Part shown: positions 14,289 through 19,795 of the stretch, one piece after another
Layout of the letters: each line of letters starts with the position of its first letter
How positions within the stretch are numbered: position 1 is the first letter of the stretch
Assembly: GCA_021163905.1 (NCBI GenBank)
Contig: JAGGTG010000111.1
Coordinates: forward strand, 1 to 19,795
From: Candidatus Aerophobota bacterium
Lineage (GTDB): Bacteria > Aerophobota > Aerophobia > Aerophobales > B3-G15
Length of the DNA: 19,795 bases
Direction of reading: 5' to 3'
Program-made: the position numbers and the translations under genes
Notes under the pieces: model-generated
The model's input: only the letters and a program-made list of their open reading frames with translations
Databases searched by the model: none
What the model was told of the DNA's origin: nothing

Positions 14289-15848
14289 TCACTCTACTGC
14301 CTCATAATCTTTTTCCATCTTCGATAAAAGATGAAACTTTTCCTTGAGTAAAGGATAAAACTGTCTGTAGATCCTGTATCCCTGTTGATACAGGGAAGAA
14401 AATGCTGAAGGGGATGTGTCGGGGTAAATATCAATCCATTCATTGCATCCTTCCTTTAGAGAGGAAAAAAACCCTGTAGCAACAGCAGCAGTTAAAGCTG
14501 CTCCATAAGCAGATTGCTCCCTGGAATTAACCGAGTATAACGATACACCCAGAACATCAGATAAAATCTGTCTCCAGATTTTGTTCTTTCCCCCTCCTCC
14601 TGAGCAGATCATCTTACCAGGAGATATCCCCATTAACCTCATCATCTCCATACAGTCTCTAAATGCAAAAGCTACACCCTCCATAATTGCTCTTATAAGA
14701 TCCCCCCTGGAGTGATCAAGACAAAGACCAATAAAAAGACCTCTTGCTCCAGGATCAAGATGAGGGGTTCTTTCACCTTTTAAATAAGGAAGAAAAAAAA
14801 GACCTTTTTTAATTGCCGGGTAAGATGGAACAGTTCCTATTAACAAATCCCAGTTAACCTCGTCCTCACCAGAAACACCTTTGTCCAGCAGTACTCTATT
14901 TATAAACCAGCTTAAAGAAATACCTGCTGAAAGTATAGCTCCCATGAGTATCCACCTTTCTTTAACCGCATGTGGAATAGTATGCAGACCCTTATCTACT
15001 CCCACGAAAGGTTGGGATATACAGCTAACAAGCTGTCCTCCTGTACCTACAATACAGGCACTATCACCATCCTCTACTATTTTATTTCCCACCGCTCCCA
15101 TCACCTGATCTGCTCCTCCAGCACAAAGAGGCACTCCCTCGGGAAGATGGGTTCTTTCAGATACATCTTTAGCAATACTTCCCGTAATCTCAGTTGATTC
15201 GTAAAGTGGGGGAAGTAAATTTTTTGAAATTCCAACTTCTCCAAGGATATGCTCTGACCAGGATCTTTTCCTTGTATCAAGTAGAAACGTTCCAGCAGCA
15301 TCACTCACATCAGTGGCTGCCTGATGGGTGAGTTTAATCCTCAGGTAATCCTTTGGAAGAAGGAAATAGCGAGCTTTTTCTAAAAGATGTGGTTCCGAAT
15401 CCCTCATCCAGAGAATAGATGAAGCCATAAATCCAGGAGAAAGAGGGATACCGGTAATCTGTGTCATTCTGTTAAGTTTTTCCCTATCAATTCTTCTTAT
15501 CTGAGAATAGCTTCTTTGATCCAGCCATATTATAGCTTTGCGTAGAGGTCGAAAATTCTTATCCACAATTACCATTCCATGAGTTTGACCGGATAAACCT
15601 ATACCCTTAATTAAAGAAAAATCCACACCTGTTGAAGTTAAATCTTGAATAACCTGTAAGGTTGCCCTCCACCATTCCTCAGGATCCTGTTCAGCCCATC
15701 CAGTTTGAGGGGAGTAAATAGAGTATCCTCTCCTGGCAACTGCTTTTACTTTTCCCTTCTCATCAACCACAATAGCTTTCAGACTGGATGTGCCAAGATC
15801 AAGACCCAAAAACAATGATTTTGTATTTAAAAGAATTCCTTTAACCAT
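14289..15848 (-). CDS. FGGY carbohydrate kinase, xylulokinase-like
   Basis: The 519-residue protein is an actin-fold sugar kinase. The phosphate-1 loop LGLDLGTSSLKAIVVD is near residue 15. SGQTHG (86-91) matches the xylulokinase GQ-x-HG substrate motif. The catalytic base is Asp247 in CAGGADQVMGA. The adenosine region ICSGGGGKNKIWRQILSDVLG lies near the C-terminus. Closest by motif is xylulokinase (XylB), which phosphorylates D-xylulose, but relatives act on other hydroxylated substrates. No xylose isomerase, transporter or regulator is in the window. The ATG overlaps the end of ftsA by 22 nt and lacks a well-spaced Shine-Dalgarno, so translation is probably coupled. Placement directly after ftsA is unusual. 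Confidence 0.88.
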   Translation of the reverse strand: MVKGILLNTKSLFLGLDLGTSSLKAIVVDEKGKVKAVARRGYSIYSPQTGWAEQDPEEWWRATLQVIQDLTSTGVDFSLIKGIGLSGQTHGMVIVDKNFRPLRKAIIWLDQRSYSQIRRIDREKLNRMTQITGIPLSPGFMASSILWMRDSEPHLLEKARYFLLPKDYLRIKLTHQAATDVSDAAGTFLLDTRKRSWSEHILGEVGISKNLLPPLYESTEITGSIAKDVSERTHLPEGVPLCAGGADQVMGAVGNKIVEDGDSACIVGTGGQLVSCISQPFVGVDKGLHTIPHAVKERWILMGAILSAGISLSWFINRVLLDKGVSGEDEVNWDLLIGTVPSYPAIKKGLFFLPYLKGERTPHLDPGARGLFIGLCLDHSRGDLIRAIMEGVAFAFRDCMEMMRLMGISPGKMICSGGGGKNKIWRQILSDVLGVSLYSVNSREQSAYGAALTAAVATGFFSSLKEGCNEWIDIYPDTSPSAFSSLYQQGYRIYRQFYPLLKEKFHLLSKMEKDYEAVE

Positions 15849-17035
15849 TCCTTTATCTTTACACCGATCCTTTCCTTAGAAGCAATTTCTTCTCTTCTTT
15901 TAAGTCCAAATAACAAAAGACCTATTCCAGTTGCATAAACTGGACTTAAAAGTTTCTTGGGTGAGCTGATTCGTGGATAGCCTACCCTCACAGGTAATTT
16001 AAGTTTTTCCTCCGCTTTTTTATCTATTCCAGGAAGCAGAGAACTTCCTCCGGTAAGTACCACACCAGAGGTTATCAATCCCTTATATCCACTACTTCTC
16101 AGCTCCAGATCTACAAGCTCAAATAATTCCTCTATTCTGAGCTGAATAATATGGGCAACAACTGATTTTTTGACCTTATACCTGCCCCTACCGGCAACTC
16201 CCTCCACTTCCAGATACTCATCTCGATCGATAAGATCAACTGAGGCCACTCCGTAATCCAGCTTTATCTTTTCTGCATTTTCTCTTGTTGTATGAAGCCC
16301 CACAGCAATATCGTTTGTTAAATGATCCCCTCCTACGGCAAATATCCTGGTAAATCTCAAACCCTCTTTTAAAAAAACGGCAAGATCGGTAGTTCCTCCT
16401 CCTATATCAAGAAGAGCTACACCCAGATCTTCCTCCTCGGGCAAAAGTGTAGATACACCGGAGGCAAGAGGCTGAAGTACCAGTCCTTCAACCTCGTAAC
16501 CTGCATCTCTAACACTATCATCTATATTCTGACAGTAACTGGAGGAGGCTGTAACAAGATGAACTTTTGCCTGCAACTGTGCTCCTCTTATTCCAACAGG
16601 ATCTTTTATTCCATTTTGTCCATCTACTATATAATCCTGGGGAAGAATATGAATAATTTCTCTTCCTGCTGGAAGAACAATAGAAGATGCTCTTCTTAGA
16701 GCCTCCTCGATATCTTTCATGGTAATTACCCGATCCTGCCCTGTAATTAAAACAAAACCCTGATTATCCTTTCCCTCAATATGAGATCCTGCAATACTCA
16801 CCCACAATTTATCAATCCTTCTACCAGCATCTAATTCAGCGATTCTTATCACTTTCTTAATACAGGCTGAAACCTGCGCAATGTTAACTATTACTCCCTT
16901 AATAACTCCTTCGGACTGAACCACACCTGCTCCAAGAATATCCAGTTTACCTTCTTTTACCTTCCCCACTATTGCACATATCTTACTTGTTCCAATATCC
17001 AAACCTACAATTAGATCCTTTTTTTTATATTTCAT
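15827..17035 (-). CDS. ftsA: Cell division protein FtsA
   Basis: FtsA is an actin-like ATPase that tethers FtsZ to the membrane and recruits the divisome. The 402-residue protein opens with LIVGLDIGTSKICAIVGKV (phosphate-1 loop) and carries the SHS2/1C region with RIDKLWVSIAGSHIEG. It has the phosphate-2 loop VALLDIGGGTTDLAVF and the adenosine loop GVVLTGGSSLLPGI. It ends with an amphipathic IKEWLKEFF, the membrane-targeting helix. The ATG overlaps the ftsQ stop in an ATGA. In most genomes ftsZ follows ftsA, but here a sugar kinase does, and no ftsZ is in the window. Confidence 0.96.
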   Translation of the reverse strand: MKYKKKDLIVGLDIGTSKICAIVGKVKEGKLDILGAGVVQSEGVIKGVIVNIAQVSACIKKVIRIAELDAGRRIDKLWVSIAGSHIEGKDNQGFVLITGQDRVITMKDIEEALRRASSIVLPAGREIIHILPQDYIVDGQNGIKDPVGIRGAQLQAKVHLVTASSSYCQNIDDSVRDAGYEVEGLVLQPLASGVSTLLPEEEDLGVALLDIGGGTTDLAVFLKEGLRFTRIFAVGGDHLTNDIAVGLHTTRENAEKIKLDYGVASVDLIDRDEYLEVEGVAGRGRYKVKKSVVAHIIQLRIEELFELVDLELRSSGYKGLITSGVVLTGGSSLLPGIDKKAEEKLKLPVRVGYPRISSPKKLLSPVYATGIGLLLFGLKRREEIASKERIGVKIKEWLKEFF

Positions 17036-17775
17036 TTTATCTTTTTAGGGAGTACAACAATCTGTCCGTTAAAACGAAGATCTATGTAAATTAACCTTTC
17101 TTTTCTTTTTTTAGCATCTTTGATAATCTCAGGAACATAAAAAAGATACCTGTAGTAGTTGGCCTTACCAATAATAATTTGAGTATTCCCTGCATAGGCA
17201 ACAATCCCTTTATCTTTCTTTTCAACTACTATTCTATCAACTTTTATATTTAAAAGTTCACATAATTTTAAAATATTTAAAATGTTCAAGAGTTTCTTTC
17301 TATCTTTTACAGGATCAATACCTTCAATTAGCGGAAGATCTTTTAAACTTCCTTCTGCTGCCCTCAGGATAATCCCTTCTTTATCTATTTCCCAGAATTT
17401 TTCCTTGATTTTTATATAAGCATATGGCAGCCTTTCCTCAACATCTATCAACAGGGTAGAGGGAAGCTTTTTCTTAATTATTACTCTTTTCACCATAGGT
17501 TGAGATTCAATACTTTTATATATTTTATCAAGATTTAAGGTAAATATAGAGGTATGGGGAGGAATATTAATCTTAGCAGTCAGCTGTGAGGGTGATAATC
17601 TTTTTAGTCCTCTTATGCGGACATCTCTGATATAGAAATAAGGAAGAACAATTATAAATCTTACAGTAAAGATAATAAGCGACAGTATAATGGCAAATAA
17701 AACAAAAAAAGTACCTTTCCTCTTTCTTCTTGTCTGATACCTCCAGGAGCGTGTATATTTTCTATGGCTTCCCAT
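17032..17775 (-). CDS. ftsQ: Cell division protein FtsQ/DivIB
   Basis: FtsQ is a bitopic divisome scaffold bridging early and late division proteins. The 247-residue protein has a basic cytosolic tail (about 1-20, RRKRK), one transmembrane helix (about 22-45) and a POTRA domain starting at YIRDVRIRGLKRLSPSQL. A beta domain follows, containing VKRVIIKKKLPSTLLIDVEERLPYA. Length, topology and motifs fit the family. It starts 1 nt after the ddl stop and overlaps ftsA by 4 nt, the classical ddl-ftsQ-ftsA order. Confidence 0.94.
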   Translation of the reverse strand: MGSHRKYTRSWRYQTRRKRKGTFFVLFAIILSLIIFTVRFIIVLPYFYIRDVRIRGLKRLSPSQLTAKINIPPHTSIFTLNLDKIYKSIESQPMVKRVIIKKKLPSTLLIDVEERLPYAYIKIKEKFWEIDKEGIILRAAEGSLKDLPLIEGIDPVKDRKKLLNILNILKLCELLNIKVDRIVVEKKDKGIVAYAGNTQIIIGKANYYRYLFYVPEIIKDAKKRKERLIYIDLRFNGQIVVLPKKIK

Positions 17776-17776
17776 C

Positions 17777-18700
17777 TCAATTTTGCTTTCTCCTCAAAGC
17801 CTGTTTAACTATTTTATCTACCAGATGGTGAAACTCAATTCCCTTAGCCTTTGCGGCTCGAGGAAGCAAACTCATCCTTGTCATCCCCGGTATTGTATTT
17901 ACCTCCAGCAAATATACCTCTTCTTCTCTCCAGATCATATCTACCCGGCCAAAATCCCTGCATCCCAGACTTTTATAAGCTCTAAGTGCTATCTCCTGGA
18001 CCTTTTTATACTCTGCCTGTGGCAAAGCAGCAGGGATTTTGTATTTACATTTTCCCTCCGTGTATTTTGTCTTATAATCGTAAATAACTCCTTCAGGGAC
18101 AATTTCAATAACAGGAAGAGCTATTGGCTCAGGATCATCGATAATTCCTACCGTCAGTTCTTTTCCCTCTATATACTCCTCCAGTATAATGTAATCTCCG
18201 TCGTATCTAAAAGCTTCCTTTAGTGCATCCTCCAGCTCTCTTTCTTCTCTTACCAGGTTAACACCTAATGTAGATCCACTACGTCCAGGTTTCACTATTA
18301 AAGGTGGCGAAATTTCCAATTTTATGTTAGATAGAGAATTCCTCTCCACAATCTGGTAAACGGGCTGTTTCAACCCTTCAGCTTTCCATATCCTCCTTGC
18401 ACTTTTTTTATCCATGGCAAGTGCACTCGCCAGAACACCGGAACCTGTATAAGGCACATCAAAGATCTCAAGCACTCCCTGTACTGTCCCATCTTCTCCC
18501 CCTGGACCATGAAGGGCAATAAACACAACATCAACCTTATTCTTTAAAAGAAGGCATATCCTCTCCGGTCTTTCCGGATCTATACTGAAGGTAGAATATC
18601 CCAATTTCTGCAGAGCTTCCTCTATAACCTCACCACTTCTAAGTGAAATTTCCCTTTCTGCAGAACTTCCTCCTTTAAGTACGCAAACTCTCAAGCTCAT
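17777..18700 (-). CDS. ddl: D-alanine--D-alanine ligase
   Basis: Ddl makes the D-Ala-D-Ala dipeptide for peptidoglycan stems. The 307-residue ATP-grasp enzyme shows the KGGSSAEREISLRSG start, the IALHGPGGEDGTVQG loop, and GRSGSTLGV and EEYIEGKELTVGI in the ATP-grasp domain. LLEVNTIPGMTRMSLLP marks the metal and substrate site. All are typical and the length is normal for DdlB. It follows murB by 8 nt. The ATG has no strong Shine-Dalgarno, so it is probably coupled to murB translation. Confidence 0.96.
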   Translation of the reverse strand: MSLRVCVLKGGSSAEREISLRSGEVIEEALQKLGYSTFSIDPERPERICLLLKNKVDVVFIALHGPGGEDGTVQGVLEIFDVPYTGSGVLASALAMDKKSARRIWKAEGLKQPVYQIVERNSLSNIKLEISPPLIVKPGRSGSTLGVNLVREERELEDALKEAFRYDGDYIILEEYIEGKELTVGIIDDPEPIALPVIEIVPEGVIYDYKTKYTEGKCKYKIPAALPQAEYKKVQEIALRAYKSLGCRDFGRVDMIWREEEVYLLEVNTIPGMTRMSLLPRAAKAKGIEFHHLVDKIVKQALRRKQN

Positions 18701-18708
18701 ATATTCTA

Positions 18709-19605
18709 TTAAATTATCTCTACTTCTGGTTCTAAAGTTATATTGAATTTTTCCTTCACTCTTTTTTTTATCCTCTCTATTAACTGGATTATGTCACTGG
18801 CTTTAGCCCTTCCTTTATTAATTATAAAATTTCCATGTTGAAAGGAAACCTGTGCATCACCCACTCTCATCCCAAGACATCCTGTATTTTGAATAAGATA
18901 ACCAGCTGAATAGTAAGGGGGATTTTTAAATATGCATCCAGCTGAAGGATAGGAAAGAGGCTGGGTTTGCATCTTTTTCCTGGTAGCTTCATTAACCCTT
19001 AAGATTATTTTCTCTTTCTTATCGGGAAAGAGCCGAAGCTTTACCTCGGTTAAAACAAGGTTTTTATTCTCTAAAAATAAGCTGCTTCTATATCCAAAAT
19101 TTATCTCCTCTCGTTTAAGGATAAAACCACTGTTATTTGTATCCATAACTTTAACCCATACAATTCTCTCGGATAAAGCCTCTCCAAAGGCACTGGCATT
19201 TCTAACAACAGCTCCACCAACTGTTCCCGGAATACCGGCAAGGGATTCCAAACCAGAAAGCCCCCTCTCAGCTGTCAGGTTAATAAGTGTGGGTAGATCA
19301 ACCCCTGCTCCGACGATGACCCCCTCTTCATATTCCTGTATTTTCCTGAAACCATTCCCTAACTTTATTACCACTCCTCTAAATCCTTCATCCCGAACAA
19401 GAAGCTTGCTACCATTACCTATAAGTAAAAAGGGAGTCTTATTTCGAGCACAAAAATCAAGTACCACCCGAAGATCATCAGAATCCTCCGGGATAACAAA
19501 TAAATCCGCTAACCCCCCGATCTTCAGGGATGTTAACTCCTTCATGGGTTTCCCCTTTATCACTTTCCCCTTTATCATCAGTCCTTTTTCTCGCATGAGC
19601 TGCAT
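18709..19605 (-). CDS. murB: UDP-N-acetylenolpyruvoylglucosamine reductase
   Basis: MurB reduces UDP-GlcNAc-enolpyruvate to UDP-MurNAc with FAD and NADPH. FAD-binding elements are visible: LIGNGSKLLVRDEGF and GLESLAGIPGTVGGAVVRNASAFG. FGYRSSLF carries the catalytic Arg, and the C-terminal LEPEV the catalytic Glu. The short form and YRSS motif fit type II MurB. The proton-donor position, usually Ser in PSAGS-x-F, is Cys224 here (PSAGCIFKNP). The chosen ATG (first base 19605) has GAGAGG six bases upstream and gives 298 residues; an in-frame TTG at 19623 lacks a Shine-Dalgarno. It heads the murB-ddl-ftsQ-ftsA operon and has its own promoter. murG and murC, often upstream, are not in the window. 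Confidence 0.96.
   Translation of the reverse strand: MQLMREKGLMIKGKVIKGKPMKELTSLKIGGLADLFVIPEDSDDLRVVLDFCARNKTPFLLIGNGSKLLVRDEGFRGVVIKLGNGFRKIQEYEEGVIVGAGVDLPTLINLTAERGLSGLESLAGIPGTVGGAVVRNASAFGEALSERIVWVKVMDTNNSGFILKREEINFGYRSSLFLENKNLVLTEVKLRLFPDKKEKIILRVNEATRKKMQTQPLSYPSAGCIFKNPPYYSAGYLIQNTGCLGMRVGDAQVSFQHGNFIINKGRAKASDIIQLIERIKKRVKEKFNITLEPEVEII
19549..19577. repeat. Short tandem duplication in the murB 5' end
   Basis: A 14-nt sequence, TTTCCCCTTTATCA on the plus strand, occurs twice with a 15-nt period (19549-19562 and 19564-19577). In the protein it gives Ile-Lys-Gly-Lys-Val followed by Ile-Lys-Gly-Lys-Pro ahead of the FAD domain. It keeps the reading frame. Confidence 0.75.
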
Positions 19606-19637
19606 GACCAACCTCTCTTTCAAATTAGAGTTGTTTC

Positions 19638-19666
19638 ATTGTAACTTAACTGCAAAAAGTAGTCAA
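19638..19666 (-). promoter_or_regulatory. Sigma-70 type promoter of the murB-ddl-ftsQ-ftsA operon
   Basis: On the minus strand TTGACT (19661-19666) and TACAAT (19638-19643) are separated by 17 bp, giving a start near 19631 and a leader of about 26 nt with GAGAGG before the murB ATG. The -35 box overlaps the edge of the palindromic repeat by four bases. Confidence 0.75.
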
Positions 19667-19700
19667 GCTAATTGAGGGGGCAATGCTTCGCATTTCCCCC
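19663..19700. repeat. Palindromic repeat element, copy 1
   Basis: A 38-nt unit begins TCAAGCTAATTGAGGGGG. Together with the next four bases (to 19704) it folds as a near-perfect hairpin: TTGAGGGGG pairs with CCCCCTCAA, then one C/T mismatch, then AATGC pairs with GCATT around a TTC loop. It is followed by a related half-unit (19701-19723, a CAACGCTTGCGCTG arm and a second CCCCC run), so two C5 runs can compete for the one G5 run. No T-tract follows on either strand, so it is not a standard terminator. Confidence 0.85.
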
Positions 19701-19757
19701 TCAACGCTTGCGCTGCTCCCCCTTAAATAAGGAAAAGTCTAATACTTTCCTATAGAA

Positions 19758-19795
19758 TCAAGCTAATTGAGGGGGCAATGCTTCGCATTTCCCCC
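19758..19795. repeat. Palindromic repeat element, copy 2 (cut by window end)
   Basis: It is identical over 38 nt to the unit at 19663-19700, in direct orientation, 95 bp further on. The window ends right after the CCCCC run, so the second arm is not visible. Between the copies (19724-19757) there is AT-rich sequence without a gene. Confidence 0.85.

Noticed and set aside
17783..18223. Plus-strand open frame of 146 codons opposite ddl
   Set aside because: Antisense shadow of a conserved gene, with no recognisable family features.

Overview
The window is a dense piece of bacterial core chromosome: AT-rich, with very short intergenic gaps and many 4-nt stop/start overlaps. It carries 22 protein genes, two tRNA genes, several readable promoters, one convincing terminator and one dispersed-type palindromic repeat. 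No gene is a diagnostic marker. Gene order (rpsP-khpA-trmD-rplS-lepB-yraN, a PASTA gene before rpe, murB-ddl-ftsQ-ftsA) and the use of GTG, TTG and ATT starts suggest a deep-branching, Firmicutes-like or thermophile-related lineage such as Atribacterota, Thermotogota or Dictyoglomota. That placement is a low-confidence inference.

Layout. (1) 1-1633, plus strand: a divergent dUTPase/dCTP-deaminase-fold protein and a GT-B glycosyltransferase, separated by 1 nt. (2) 1662-8795, minus strand: a long information-processing superoperon read as thrS, infC, rpmI, rplT, PASTA protein, rpe, rpsP, khpA, trmD, rplS, lepB, yraN. (3) 8822-10410, minus: an envelope cluster of an M23 peptidase and a bactofilin, running directly into tRNA-Cys(GCA) and tRNA-Val(GAC) and ending in an intrinsic terminator. 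(4) 10411-10611: a divergent promoter region. (5) 10612-13188, plus: polA. (6) 13194-19605, minus: a division and cell-wall operon, murB-ddl-ftsQ-ftsA, continuing into an FGGY carbohydrate kinase and a D-2-hydroxyacid dehydrogenase where ftsZ would often be. (7) 19663-19795: two copies of a 38-nt palindromic element, the second cut by the window end.

How the genes work together. Block 2 couples translation initiation (IF3), tRNA charging and modification (ThrRS, TrmD), ribosomal proteins (bL35, bL20, bS16, bL19) and protein export (LepB). Blocks 3 and 6 handle cell shape, peptidoglycan precursors and divisome assembly.

The best second-look items are: an ATT (AUU) start codon for infC with a perfect Shine-Dalgarno; a PASTA protein that resembles a PASTA kinase without its kinase domain; a threonyl-tRNA synthetase without the TGS domain; a PolA whose proofreading residues are gone; a dUTPase-fold protein without the usual catalytic motif; and the hairpin repeat that touches the murB promoter. 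I found no mobile element, CRISPR array or defence system, and no clearly new multi-gene system.
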